Positions 45,830 to 58,569 of a DNA stretch of 64,000 nt are shown one piece after another (position 1 is the stretch's first letter; the number at the start of each line of letters is the position of its first letter). Origin of the DNA: Epiperipatus broadwayi (Eukaryota; Onychophora; Udeonychophora; Euonychophora; Peripatidae). The stretch lies in contig JAQFVV010012416.1 in assembly GCA_028023455.1 (NCBI GenBank), positions 9,369,967-9,433,966 on the forward strand, written 5' to 3'. The notes beneath the pieces are model-generated. The model did no database searches. It saw only the letters and a list, made by a program, of their open reading frames with translations, and was not told the origin of the DNA. Position numbers and translations under genes: made by a program.

Positions 45830-46700
45830 CCATTAAAAATTATTAACTACAAATAAAAATAGATTTGAAACTTATTCATAAAAAGTAGTTTTTATTTGGT
45901 TTATTTTAAGGTGTAAAAAGATGAAATATGTATAATTATTAAAGATGTGGTTGCTTATAATCAATAAGCAGGCATTAAATAAAATAAATAAATTTGCTTA
46001 ATATAAATAAGATTCATGCCTTAATGAATTGTGGGTAGTGATATTTAAAAGGTTGATATGAGTGATGAAAATTACTTTCAAATCAGTCCTATTATGCTTG
46101 TACATCATTGTTTACAATAGTAATGGATATTACATATAATATCCAATATTTTATTTTAACAATGAACTTAATAGACAACGTTTAAATGCTCTCTTATTCA
46201 AAATACAATTAGTTATAGCTCTTTGAGGTATTAATGCCATAAATAGTTATGTAAATATTTTTAAAATGTATTTTTTTTAAATATAGCAGTAATAATTGAA
46301 AATAAGCTAGAGAAATTATATTTTTTTGCATTTCAGTAGTCATTTGTTTTGGATAATTTGACATAATTTTGAAATCATTATAATTGGCCACAAATTTTTA
46401 CTTAAACAAAAAAAAAGTTGTATATGCAAACATTGACCAATCAAAGACTGTTAAATGATGAAAACAATTTGAAAAATGCTAACATATTGATAATAAATTT
46501 AAAAAAACCAAGGTCTTTTGCCATGAAGTATTAACTGAAAACCTGAATCTTGGCTACAAATTTGATATCCATGTATTATTCCAGGTTGCTATTATTGATG
46601 AGCTTTTGTGATAATGATTAATATTTGGATTATCTTTTAATTGGTAGATCAACTTTTTTTAGTTCATCTAATTTTAGAAAGAACATCCCCTCCCCCTTTT
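45830..46700. other. AT-rich noncoding stretch, nothing recognised
   Basis: No supported feature. Confidence 0.45.
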
Positions 46701-46702
46701 AA

Positions 46703-47125
46703 CAAACACAAAAAAATATAACAGACTTTTGGGGTTCTTGGTGTCCATATAGTGTTTAGAACTAAAACCTTGTTTCAGCTTGATGATAGTCAAAGAAGGG
46801 ATATGATTTATATCATGGCTGGAAATAGTAAAGACTCCAAGTATGAGCAAAAAAATATAATAGACTTTTGGGGTTCTTGGTGTCCATATAGTATTTAAAA
46901 CAAAAAACTTGTTTCAGCTTGATGATGGTCAAAGAAGGGATAAGATTTATATCATGGCTGGAAATAGTAAAGACGCCAAGTATAAGCAAAAAAAATATAA
47001 TAGACTTTTGGGGTTCTTGGTGTCCATATAGTATTTAAAACAAAAAACTTGTTTCAGTTTGATGATGGTCAAAGAAGGGATAAGATTTATATCATGGCTA
47101 GAAATAATAGACTCCAAGTATGAGC
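46703..47125 (+). repeat. Three-copy tandem repeat, 140-bp period
   Basis: AGACTTTTGGGGTTCTTGGT, then GTCCATATAGT, recurs at about 46723, 46862 and 47002, each followed by TTGTTTCAGCTTGATGAT and GGGATA. Copies two and three are closest. A minus-strand frame (46947-47132) is an accident of the repeat. Confidence 0.92.
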
Positions 47126-47134
47126 AAGACATTC

Positions 47135-50100
47135 CATGGCATATATATGAATATTTTAAAGTAAAGAAATTCTACAATGATTTTAAAATCTTGAATATTT
47201 TCATATAAGTTATTATACAAAATATTAAAATCCCAAAGAATTATTACTGCTTTGATTTATGAAAAAAAAAATCATTTAAAAAATAATCCTAAAAATGATT
47301 TGTGTATGATCAAAACATTAAAATACTTTCCTTTGTCAATATATTATAGTAGAATATGTAACAAAGTTAATTTGTGCCAAGATAAATAATTTTGCTATTT
47401 TAAAATGGGCACTATGTAAATTGGTTGTTATTATTCATAACTGGATAAGAAAGTATGATATAATGCTTGCTGTTTTAAATCTGCCAATATGAGTCAACTT
47501 ATAATTAACCAGAAAGACTTATCTACATACTGTTTCTTTTCTGTTAACCAATATCTAAAGAAGTATAGCATCAATGTTTGAATACAGTAGTTTTATCTTT
47601 TGTTTTGCAAAAATAAACTTAAAATATTTTTTGTTTATAATCTAATTTTAGTTATTTCTAAATCTTTCATTTAAACTTCATTTTCCACTGTATATTTTTA
47701 AATGATTGCTTATACATAAAATAAAGCAGTGTTCTTTGCTGCAGAAGAATTAAATGAGATTTTCTCTGGTAGTTGGTCATATATTCATTTTTCTTTAAAC
47801 ATCTTTAATTTGTAGAGAGAAGAAAATTATAACAATAATGAAACTAAAAGATAATAGTAGCATTCAGCAACTGTTATAACAAACCATACACATATATGCC
47901 CATAAACAGTACTAATGATAGCTAGTCATTATTAACTTTAGTTCTTGGTCTAGGATATTTTTAATAAACTAGATAATCTGAATGCTTCAATCAACATAAG
48001 TTCAGTAAAAAAATAAGAACTATAATTTTGCATTTAGTCTAACCTTCTAAAAAGATACATTTAACAAATTTTCTCATATTGAAAGATTATAGAACAATAT
48101 AACTATTACTTCAATAAATGAAACAAATGTTGAAAGTATTACTTTAAGGTTTCATATTTTGAATCACATTTTGCAAAAATTTGTTTAGTTTTTAAAATTT
48201 TACATTTCAAAATGCCTTGATTCAAATTTTTATTCCTGTTAATATCAGAAATTAATAAATATTGGTACCAATTTAGTATGTGATCTATCCTAGTCAATTT
48301 TTATACAGAATGATACATTTTTAATGGAAAATAATAATTCATAAGAAATTAACTTATGATGTAAAATTTGTACAGAATTAATACAATCAATAAGAAATCA
48401 AATTACTAAATAGAGTAAAGATATTTATACAAAAATAATGACAAAAACCTATGATATACATTTCTTGCATTACTCAAATTACTAAATAGTGAATTGATGT
48501 TTATTTACTTATTTCATTCAATTTATTAATTCTCATAATATTTTCTTATTTAATTCATTTCTTTATTACTTCTTGTTCCATTTTTTTATTTATTTTACTG
48601 AGTTTTAAACTCAGCTTGCAATTATTTTACCCGTTTAAATCAACGCAATGGAAATTTCTGAGATAAATTTATTATTCTTTGGCAACTACATTTGGACCAA
48701 TAAATGTTTAGTATTTATTGCAATTTAAGTTTTTATATTTGTACTAATAAGTAACTTTAGTGTAGACCATAATTAAATTTCTTATTGAATATTATTATTT
48801 TGTAATCATATTAACATGAGTAAATATACTCACTGTATATTGTATATACTAAATTATTACTGATTATTCAATAGGTATAGCTTTCATGATAATTGACTTA
48901 GTTCTATGTTCAGACAAAGTTATAATAAGATCATGAAAAGAAAAAAAAATCATTTTTTTTGACATATGCAAAATTTTAGAAAATAATTGTCTATTGAATT
49001 TTTATCCAATATTTCATTAAAATTAACCTTCGATTTTTATTATTATTATTAGGAGAGTAAGATTAGCAACAGATAAATTACATCTGTTTCAGAGAGCTGA
49101 TATATCAGCAATAAATCCTTACATAAAATTTGTGACATTAAATGACAATAAATATATTAATTTCATATTTTTTAAAATTATGACTTAATAATATTTTTAA
49201 AATTATATTTTAATTAAAGTCAAAAAATTTTAGATTTTTACTTAAACAGTATAGATTATTGTCTCTAAAAAGAAAATATATCAAAAACTAGTATTTTTCA
49301 TTTTAACTGAAATGTAATTTTAAAAATATTAAGAAATGCTAAAAAAAATTAAATAAATAGAAAATATATTTTTATAAGTAAAAATTGCTTTTAAAGACAA
49401 CACTAATTGATTCATCAATGATATTACTAAGTATAGATGACTGAAGAAAATATAATACGAAATATGAATTTAAAAAAAGTAAAAACATTACTGAAATAAA
49501 AATCTCTAAAAAGATCACATTATTCAACATACTTAGGTGTGACTATAATTTCACAATTTTACCTTAAATTTCTTTAGTCTTTTACAATTTCTTGACAATG
49601 AAAGAGCTCATGGTATAAGTTGTGGGTTTACTTTCATGCCTGTTAGTTTCAGTACAGATTAGATAAAACTTTTTAAAAAAATTCCAATCAAGCAGAGGCT
49701 TTTTTCTTCAGGTAATTCAACTAGCTCTTTTAACTTAGTTCAACTGTCAATCAATCCAGAAAGATTACACATCCAAATAATGGGCTGAGTATTAAAACTT
49801 TTTCATTTGATCATACTACAACTCAACTACATAGGGATTCAAAATAAAATTATTCTGATATACCATTAATATATATAAATAATTTGAAATAGCATTTATA
49901 TGTCAACATGTTAGTAACATAAATCAGTATGTTTATATAGAGAAAGAATATCAATTCTATTTAAATAATTGTTTTTCCAAAGAAACTATTAAAAAAAAAA
50001 GTTAATAATTGAATATTTACAAGAAACAACAAGAGATTCAGATATATTTATAGCTATTAAACAGTTATTGCAGAAATAAATATCAATATAATTTATTGGC

Positions 50101-51170
50101 TAACAATTGCTGGGAAAACCATTACATATTGACTTGTAAAATTTCTTGAAGATAGAACAATAATATTTAATAATATAACAGTAAAAAAAAAAAAAATTAT
50201 AATAGAAGTTTAAATATATACCATCTTCAAAAATTATTTCAAGATGTTATCTGTAGCTGTGAAACCTTATATTCAATCAGAACCATAGTTACATTCTGCA
50301 ATTGTAAAAATCTGATCATTTTGGTGATAGATATCTTTTATATAATCACAAAAATAATTTTGAAAAATTGGATAATTAAAAATGACTTTCTATACAGTTA
50401 CAACATTTTCAAAATTTATTGATGATTCAAAAATGTTGGTTTTAGAAATGAATTATATGACATTTTTATTAAAATACATACTTTATGGAGGAACAATATA
50501 TTCAAAAATTTAAAGATTAATAATAAAGAGAAATTGATTCAATCTACTAAATATTTTAATCAATGTCATATTGATATAATTTAAAAAATTATATGAATGA
50601 TGTCTTCCAAATTTTAGTACCTCAGAATTTTGCCAAATCAATCATAATGTGAAATGCCTTTTTGTTGTTGTTGCTGTTGTTGTTTTTTGTTAGAACCATT
50701 TTTTTTTTTCAATATATTTAAGTGATGTTTTATTTTCGACTATGAATAATTTAATTTCTGAAATAAATCAATCATTCAAAATTCTAAAACTTGCAAAAAA
50801 AGATGACAAATTATAAATTTAATATTAGTAAATTAGTTTCAATATAGATCAATAAATGCCAAAAATTGAATAATTTTAAAATTTTTTATGGATTTCTAAT
50901 GTAAATTTATGTTCATAATCTTTCAAAAATAAATTTTCGTTTTTATGTCTAATATTCTGAAAACAATAAATTATTTTAAAATTTGTGATTTGGTGAAGGT
51001 GTGTGTGTGTGAGGGAATAACATATATTATAGCGATCTGTAATAAATTTTATGATTCTCAATGAATTTTGCATATTTGTACAGTCGTTTTAATCAAGGAT
51101 AACATCTCTCATTAGAAATGCTTTTATTAAAATTACAATTATGGGTTGGAAATACAAATAAAAACCCTTC
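47135..51170. other. Four kilobases of AT-rich sequence, nothing recognised
   Basis: No family shared with the rest of the window, no RNA gene and no coding frame. There is a TTGTTGTTGTTGCTGTTGTT run near 50662 and a GT run near 51000. Confidence 0.5.
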
Positions 51171-51179
51171 CCAGAAACT

Positions 51180-51455
51180 GTTATTTGCAGTAGCAAACTC
51201 TCTGTATAATAATGCCATGCAGTACAAAAAAATGATAATCAATAGATGCAAGAAGGTTTATGCATAAAATCCCTATTTATTCATCCAATATCTCCAGACC
51301 AGTTTCTGGCTTGTGGCTTTCAACAGTGAGGAACCTTGGATCTGAAAGCATTACATCTAAATCTTAGGATCTAATGGAGCCTTATAGCAGTAACCTTCTT
51401 GCATCCATTGATTACAATGGCTTGCACTGGGTAAGACTACTGTATGAAGTTTGCA
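51180..51455. mobile_element. Snap-back retroposon (P5), diverged, tail not seen
   Basis: Arms AGCAAACTCTCTGTATAATA ... and ... ACTACTGTATGAAGTTTGC are inverted. The left arm contains TCATCCAATATCTCCAGACC and CTGGCTTGTGGCTTTCAACA. The right arm is short (ACCTTCTTGCATCCATTGAT). The conserved tail and clear target duplications were not found. Confidence 0.65.
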
Positions 51456-51464
51456 CAAGAAAAA

Positions 51465-51920
51465 CTAAAAATTGTAAGAATAGATATACAAAATGTTAAG
51501 CCAATAATTAACTCAGAAAAATGGATAAATTTATTGTCAGAGATGAAAAGGATCAGATATTATAGAATTCTATAAGAAGAGATGGATTATGGAGAAGGTG
51601 GGGGAAAGAATAAAGAGTCTAAGAATTTTGTTTTCTATGACAATAGTAGATAGAATGAAGTAGATGCTTTAGATCTAACAACCAGTAAATTTTATAAATA
51701 GTACTCAAGTTAATGATAAACTGTGGTTATGTTGAAAGCAAATCGAAGAGAAATGGTGGTTATTTAGTTTACATATTAATAAATTATAATAAAGACAATG
51801 AAGCATGTATAAAAATATTAAATAGATTTCTTAAAATATAAAAATATTATAATAATAAAATAGATAATATGATAAATTGTTTAATGACCGATAAGCTGCA
51901 GATAATAAATCTCTAAAAAA
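51465..51920 (+). pseudogene. Possible LINE endonuclease-domain remnant
   Basis: The plus strand can be read as KIVRIDIQNVKPIINSEKWI, NLLSEMKR ..., then after shifts as DALDLTTSKFYK and QVNDKLWLC. The order resembles the start of an APE-type endonuclease domain of a LINE unlike the RTE in this window. Frames break several times. It may be the missing 5' part of LINE-B, but no overlap allows a test here. Confidence 0.25.
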
Positions 51921-51924
51921 TATT

Positions 51925-52120
51925 CACTTTTATGCACTTTTCACAATCTTTTTTATTCAATTATCTGACAGTTTTGACTGTGTGGCAGTCTTCTTCAGAA
52001 CTATCATATTTTATTTCCTTATTTGTAAGAAAAACAGCAGTGAAAAAGACTGCTACATTAGAATCCATCAGGTAATTAAATAAAAGCATTGTAAAAAGTG
52101 CAAAAAAGTAAGATTTCTTA
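51925..52120. repeat. Foldback with diverged arms of about 75 bp
   Basis: CTTTTATGCACTTTTCACAA, then TCTTTTTTATTCAATTATCTGA, pairs with TCAGGTAATTAAATAAAAGC, then ATTGTAAAAAGTGCA. The left interior carries GGCAGTCTTCTTCAGAAC and the right CAGTGAAAAAGACTGCTACA, again a CTGAAGAAGACTGC-type core as in the palindrome at 18938. Confidence 0.75.
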
Positions 52121-52124
52121 ATAT

Positions 52125-52960
52125 ATACAAAAAGAATGAAAGAATATTGAAGTTTTACAGAAATAGAATAGCATGATATATGGTTTAAAAATTATAAAAG
52201 CATAAATGAAAAACTTTAAGCGATGAAAGAAAATTTGTAATGATTTAGAATAATTTTAATTAAAAGTTCATATGTCCATTTTGGAATTAATATAGATTCA
52301 GAGGCATGGTAATAATAATAGAAGAGATTAAAAAGAAATAGACCATTGACAGATCAAAAAAAAGTATTATAGAAAATGTTTTCAAATTCATTGGTAAAAA
52401 AAAATATATATATATAACTAAATTAAAAAGTTAATTTAAATCTAAGGTAGAAATTATTTTTAAAAAAGTTAAAGAAATATTATTGACAATAATTTATGAA
52501 AAAAGTAAAAATATGCAAAATTAGACCTTAAATTAATAACAAGATTAGTAAAATGTTAGGGAAAAAAATAGAAAAATATAAATAAAGATGTAAATAAAAT
52601 ATACATTAAAAAAAAAATCAGGATTAAAAGACAGAGAAAATAAATTTCACATTTTTAAATTAGAAATAAATAATTAGATTTATTTTTATATATAGGTGTA
52701 TTTTTTAAAATTTAATGTGAAAATTTATGTTATATTAAAAAGCAGGATCTAATAATCGCTATTTACTTTACAATTAATACATGTCAGTACTATAAACACC
52801 AGAGAATGTCCTTACTTGTGCAGTTCACTAGTTTCACCTTTGTAATAAGTATCACTGTTCATCAAAAATTTAATCCTGAGATGAACAAATAGGTAATAAA
52901 AACACAAATTACTTGTAGAAGTCAGTCAGTCAAGAGTGTAAATATGAAGGAATTTGAGTA
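52125..52960. other. AT-rich noncoding stretch, nothing secure
   Basis: A-rich on the plus strand. It may contain more LINE debris but no frame could be followed. Confidence 0.4.
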
Positions 52961-52964
52961 ACAA

Positions 52965-53560
52965 GTGGCAATGTCTTATATTTTATCAGAACTGGCAGTA
53001 GCATACACATCATTTTCAACACCACATGGCAAAAGGGAAAAATTGCCACATGAAAAAATTCATAAATACGATCCTTCTTTCTTGAAATATGGATATGTGT
53101 CTTCATATAGTGATTCACAAAAGCCTAGATGTGTAATCAGTCAAAAACAGTTGTCAAATGACTGAATGAAACCTGGAAAACTTAGTCACTATTTAGATAC
53201 TGTGCATGGTAAATTTAAGGGCAAGACAATTGGAATTTTTGAAAGAAAGATGGAAGAATTAAAATGGTAAACTAGGTTTTCTTCAAAGCATACTAAATTA
53301 AATGATAAATTAAAGGTTCTTTTGAAATTGCTTTATTATTTGCTAAAACAAAAAAAACCTTATGGCGAAGATCTTAAAGCAGCAATAAAAATTTGCGAAA
53401 CTAGACATGGTTCCAAAATATCAAACCTCTTAAAAAAATTGCTGTGTTCAATGACACAAGCAATGACAACAATATGTGTCTATATTACTATCATGAATCA
53501 AGCAAATTACTACATTTGCCATACAACTTAATGAGTCAACTGGCAATATGATGTTAACTT
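52965..53560 (+). pseudogene. ZBED5/FAM200-like hAT transposase fragment
   Basis: One frame, with internal stops, gives HKYDPSFLKYGYVSSYSDSQ, KPRCVISQKQLSND, a TGA at 53163-53165, then MKPGKLSHYLDTVHGKFKGK, a TAA near 53269, then a segment with KKPYGEDLKAAI and an SKISNLLKK-like helix. This order matches the start of ZBED5/FAM200-type proteins derived from hAT transposases: a conserved KYDPSYL motif, a BED-like finger, and a K-P-x-K-L-xx-H-L motif. After a frameshift near 53500 the sequence FAIQLNESTG resembles the family's F-x-I-Q-L-D-E-S-T-D, with Asn replacing the Asp. The BED finger has also lost a Cys (CVIS for CxxC). It is non-functional. Confidence 0.7.
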
Positions 53561-53564
53561 AATG

Positions 53565-54100
53565 ATTTTTTCCGGCTACTTATATAATTTGAAAATTCAC
53601 AAAGACCTATTTTAAAGAAATCTCTCCAATGCAATTAAAGAAAGAGAGATATTTGAAAAGATGAATAACTTTTTTATATAAAACAAATTTGAATGGCAAA
53701 AGTGCATTGAATGATTATTAAGCTTATGTTTATATTTTTAATGGCACTCTGCCTTTCTAGTGGATACCATTTCTACAACAAATGCTATATCTAGTACACA
53801 TTATCAGTGTGTTATTGGTTAGATAATATATGGATGAAGTTTTATAGTGTGTCATTGCTTCTGATCCTACAGATATTTCTAGTGTACTTGAGAAACATTT
53901 TAAAATATGTGTATAAATCAGATAACATTTGTAAATATTAATGATTTCCTTATAGAAAAAATATAGAGAAGAATGCTGTATACCTACGAGACACAAGATA
54001 AGCATAAACTGTTAAATAAATGTTCTGATAATGACGAAGTTATATTAAGAAGTAGAAGATTATATTAATTGATAATATGCAGTATAAGCCATGAGTTTAA
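53565..54100. other. AT-rich noncoding stretch
   Basis: May include unrecognisable remains of the preceding transposase pseudogene. No independent feature. Confidence 0.4.
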
Positions 54101-54120
54101 CAAAAAGATATGTAACATTA

Positions 54121-54912
54121 AACAGAGCAAAACTCTCCATACAGTATTGCCACCTGTGCTAAACAGAGTAATCAATGGACGCCAGAAGGCTTGTGCATAA
54201 AATCCCTATCTAATGCCTACTCATCCAATATCCCCAGACTAGTTTCTGGCTTGTGGCCTTCGTCAGTGAGGAGCTTTGGATCTGAGAGCACTGCATCTAG
54301 ATCTTAGGATCTAATGCAACCCTCTAGCAACCACCTTTTATCTCAGCTTAACTACTAAACTATGAGAATGAAATTGAAAACACAAAAAATATTTTCAATC
54401 TAAGCTCAATAGCTTAAATAGTCATATGGGTCTGAACTCAGTTCAGCACCCATACATTTTGGTGTCTTTGGCTCTTTTACAACCATAGCCACTACTATCC
54501 TATTAGGCAGGATTGGTGTTAAACCATTAAGCATCACATGATCACATTTCCTATACTAGCACATTAATTGTTGATAAACAGAGCAAAACTCTCCATACAG
54601 TATTTTTTGTGTTTTCAATTTCATTCTCATAGTTTAGTAGTTAAGCTGAGATAAAAGGTGGTTGCTAGAGGGTTGCATTAGATCCTAAGATCTAGATGCA
54701 GTGCTCTCAGATCCAAAGCTCCTCACTGACGAAGGCCACAAGCCAGAAACTAGTCTGGGGATATTGGATGAGTAGGCATTAGATAGGGATTTTATGCACA
54801 AGCCTTCTGGCGTCCATTGATTACTCTGTTTAGCACAGGTGGCAATACTGTATGGAGAGTTTTGCTCTGTTTATCAACAATTAATGTGCTAGTATAGGAA
54901 ATGTGATCATGT
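54121..54912 (+). mobile_element. Snap-back retroposon (P3) with 14-bp target duplication
   Basis: Flanked by GATATGTAACATTA at 54107-54120 and 54913-54926. Left arm 54121-54390 and right arm from about 54607 to 54872 are inverted and nearly identical, including copy-specific variants such as GGCGTCCATTGATTACTCTG and TTAGCACAGGTGGCAATACT. They are closer to each other than to other family members. The segment 54532-54605 is also the complement of the right end (54835-54912), so there is a second, nested palindrome. The right end has the family tail GAAATGTGATCATGTGAT. Confidence 0.9.
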
Positions 54913-54929
54913 GATATGTAACATTATTA

Positions 54930-56330
54930 AAACTTAAACAACATGTGGAATGAAAAATAAATGGTAATAATAGTAAACCAATACAAATATGTAATAACAA
55001 AAATATTGAGAGTATGCACTGGCCAGAAAAATATGGATCATGTTAATGCTCTTAAATATTTTGAAAATTAGATCGCAATGGAAGTACTCTAAAGAAATGA
55101 GTGAGAATTGTAAAAGATAAACAGGACTTTCGAAATGATTATACAGTCTGTTAAAGCAGATTTAAGAAAGAGGCTTACTACATGATTTCTTTAGCAAACA
55201 GCTTTTTACAAAACAAAAACAGTAGTAAAAGGGAGGAGAAAAATTAAATGGATATGATTAGTAATGAGAATGTGTTGAAAAGAATAAATAAAAAAATTAT
55301 TTTCATTTATCGGATTGAATGTGTACTTTAAGACAAGAAAATTATGAAATATATATTGAAAGAAACTGTGAAGACTATATAAAAAAAAAGATTACAAAAA
55401 AAATAATAATAATTGATGGTATTAAAGAAGCTAGCAGTAATGAGTTTTTAACTAGTAAAAGAAGAGATAAAAATGTTAGAGAAAGTATTAGGTTTAGTTT
55501 GTGAAATCTGCCTTTTGATGGATGATGATGCACTCTGGGGCCACTTTCTAACATATACACTTCAAATCTTTCAAATGCATTTATAAAAGGCTAGATGCTT
55601 TTTGGAAATCATAATCTCCAAATATCTCTTTCATCAAGTGTACATAGACTTAACAGAATATGGTAAGGATCTCTTAAATATCCTACAATGTCTTAAAATT
55701 ACAAATCCAGTAAACATTGTGTGTATACACTAGCATACCATTAACATGTTTATCAGTCTAAACTTTGTTACACATCCAAATGTTCTGACTGTTGTAACAG
55801 AATTTTGCCTCCTGGTCCATTAACTAACATCCTGCTTTAAAAATCTGATATTATTCACAACTGCTCTATGTTCCTGGTAAGTTTTACTTCACTTATATAA
55901 CCTCTATGTGAGGCAATTTATTAAAGAAATTATATTGTAAAGATAATTTTATAAACAATAAACATGTCCGCTGATATTGTCAGTGAAAGGATATATTTTG
56001 GATTAATATCAGTCAGTGATGAAAGAAAATCTTTAGCAACTTTTAGCTTTCAGTTTGAAAATGTTGATCAATTTAAATATTTTAATATTTTTTTATAAAT
56101 AGAAAGGTGGATTTAAATATTGCACTTCACATGTTACAAACAAGATCAGATATTTTTTTAAAGTGATATAACTACTTTATCAATATTAGTTATATATAGA
56201 ACTGTTTTGCCAAATTTATTGCATGAAATTAAGACATGAACCTACTATGATTGCATTATAAGGATACTGGAAAATTTTCATTTAATGATGCTCTGTAAGG
56301 TTCTGAAAGTATAATGACAAGGTCATAAAA
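54930..56330. other. Noncoding stretch, unrecognised
   Basis: Around 55510-55870 complexity is higher than in the flanks (GCACTCTGGGGCCACTTTCT; TTGCCTCCTGGTCCATTAAC), but no frame, repeat or RNA structure was recognised. The frame at 55319-55504 is lysine/isoleucine-rich and overlaps an opposite-strand frame, so chance is likely. Confidence 0.4.
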
Positions 56331-56374
56331 ATATTTAGTTCTTCTGATTAAAGACATGTGGAAAAGATGTACCA

Positions 56375-56580
56375 TTCCCAAGATGCACATTTCTTGCTGA
56401 ACCAGCACTCATCAGTTGGCCCAGATCACAAACTCTTATACATACCTTTATCATTATTCAGTATATATAGATAGCCAATTTTACAGTTCAAGTGATGTGT
56501 CAAACTTAATGCGCTCACAACTCTGACACAAACCACTTAAAGAAAATACATTAATAATTTTTATTAGTCATTCATTAGAC
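56375..56580 (+). repeat. S2 retroposon core, fragment
   Basis: CCCAAGATGCACATTTCTTG, CTGAACCAGCACTCATCAGTT and GGCCCAGATCA match the copies at 35560 and 35975. Downstream TTAATAATTTTTATTAGTCA, TTCATTAGACGAGATT matches the segment after copy 35461. Confidence 0.65.
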
Positions 56581-56589
56581 GAGATTATT

Positions 56590-58160
56590 CATTAAGTGGA
56601 TAATCTCTAGATTAATGAATTACTATGAAAAATATTTAATTCTTCAGTTTTCTGGATATGATAATATTAAACTACTAATGTATGGGCACATTTATACTGA
56701 ACTGAGTATATGAAATAGATAAAACATAACAATAATAGACAATTATTTTATGACAAATTTGAGCATGATGTTCATAAAAGAAACTAACTTTATTGTATGC
56801 ATTATCTCAAAGACATTCTAGTATATTATTAATTACTTCTATTGATAGGATACAAGGAAAAGGTGTAATGAAGAACTATAATTAGGCAAGGTGTTGAACT
56901 CCTAAGATACCAGTATCCGATTACATGAACATATCAGTAGCTTATGAGTTGTCTGTATAATTATTGTAAAACTTATTTTTAACTTTTTTTATTTTCTTCT
57001 GGCATCAGACTGGCCATTCACATGTACAAGTGTTTGTTCATGATGATGACGATGATGGATGTATTACACTAACTTAAACATAACATCTATACATGTGCAT
57101 ACAAATATATACATTGCATGTGTTCTCAATTTTTTAATTGAGTGCGGTGCATTTCTTATTGTTATATAATTTAAACTTTACACGCATAATAATAATTCTA
57201 AACACAATATAATAAACTTTCTTAAATATTACATAATCATCTTTTATATTTCTTTGTTAAGAAACACTTAAACATATCCATTAAAAGTGTTTTTATCTGG
57301 AAGAGTGATTTCATATCTGTATAAAAAAAAATTAAACGCTTGATTTATAATTTTTTTTTTTTTTTACAGTTCTTTTTATGATTATTTTAATCGTCAATAT
57401 AATTAATTATAGTATTGATCATTAAATTTATTTTTATATGTAATAATAAAATAATGAGTTTAATATTAAAATTTTATGATTGGTAATATAGAAATATAAC
57501 TGATTGTATTTATAAATTATTTATATCATTCTCTCGCTATCAGATCTTATCTTAAAAAATTATAGCTTCTCCCTTCTGATTACAGTATTATGATTTAATT
57601 AACTTTCATTTGAAAAGTGAAAATATAATGTGTTTAAATATATCTTAACAAGTCTTTTAAGAATGAGGATTTGCTGAACAATAAATTAATTGCTTGATTT
57701 CAACAAGTCCTTGGATTTAAATATATTATAAAATATTTTTATGGTTTTTGGCAACTTTTCCACCCTTGCCGTTTCACATACATATATAAAGTTCAGCAAA
57801 ATTTAATGCCGCAATATTTAATAAATTAATTTCTTTAGCAAGCTTTGACAAATTAAAAATGAAATTAAAAAACATTCTATTTTTATTCTATTTCATTAAT
57901 GGAATGAAGATTGGAAATTATTGTTGTTGTTTTGCATGTATTAAAATCCAAATTTTCAAATAGTTCAATGTATTTTACAATGTGATAATGCTATATATTC
58001 ATGCTGAAAATATAAATAAATAACTCTTAAATAAGTTATTTATATGCAAAAAAAAAACCATAACATCATATTTATTTCCATTTTAGTATGACAACTAGTG
58101 AACACTTAAAATTTTTAGTTGCATTATAATATGCCCATCCCTCTTTATATGTATGTAAAT
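56590..58160. other. AT-rich noncoding stretch
   Basis: A GATGATGACGATGATGG run near 57040 recalls the RTE tail but has no RTE sequence before it. Nothing else recognised. Confidence 0.45.
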
Positions 58161-58169
58161 GGATTTTGT

Positions 58170-58560
58170 CCTGTACATGAGGGGTCAGAGTGACTTATGG
58201 TCAACATAGTTAGAATGAGAAGGTTGGCACCAATGTAGGCATTGAGCATTCCATCACCAGACTTTCACTGAAATGGACGGCTGAAGAGTTGTGGGGTGGA
58301 GTGGATTGAAACATGTCCATTAAAGTATGAAGGTTGGCTATCTTAATATAAGCTAAGCATTGATTATATATATATGTGTGATGATAATTTGGACCAACTG
58401 ATGAGTGCTGGTTTAGCACGAAATACCTATATTGGTGATTGTTTATCTTTTCGACATGTGTGTGATCAAATGTTTCAGCACTATCGATAGTGTGGGTAGT
58501 TGAGGGTCATGTGGAAGTCTCCCCTATATATTGGAGTGCAGATATGAAAAAGTCTGTACT
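58170..58560 (-). mobile_element. S2 retroposon, reverse orientation
   Basis: The reverse complement matches 30334-30693 over most of its length: GATAAACAATCACCAATATA, GCTAAACCAGCACTCATCAG, TTGGTCCAAATTATCATCAC, TTTAATGGACATGTTTCAAT and CTCTTCAGCCGTCCATTTCA. It appears longer than the nested copy at both ends. No target duplication found. Confidence 0.7.
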
Positions 58561-58569
58561 GTAGAAAAA

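Noticed and set aside
55319-55504. 61-residue frame with a charged product
   Set aside because: Lys/Ile-rich, low in complexity, with an equally long frame on the opposite strand and no recognisable family.
57040-57062. GATGATGACGATGATGG as a further RTE tail
   Set aside because: No RTE-like sequence precedes it on either strand, so a simple repeat is enough to explain it.
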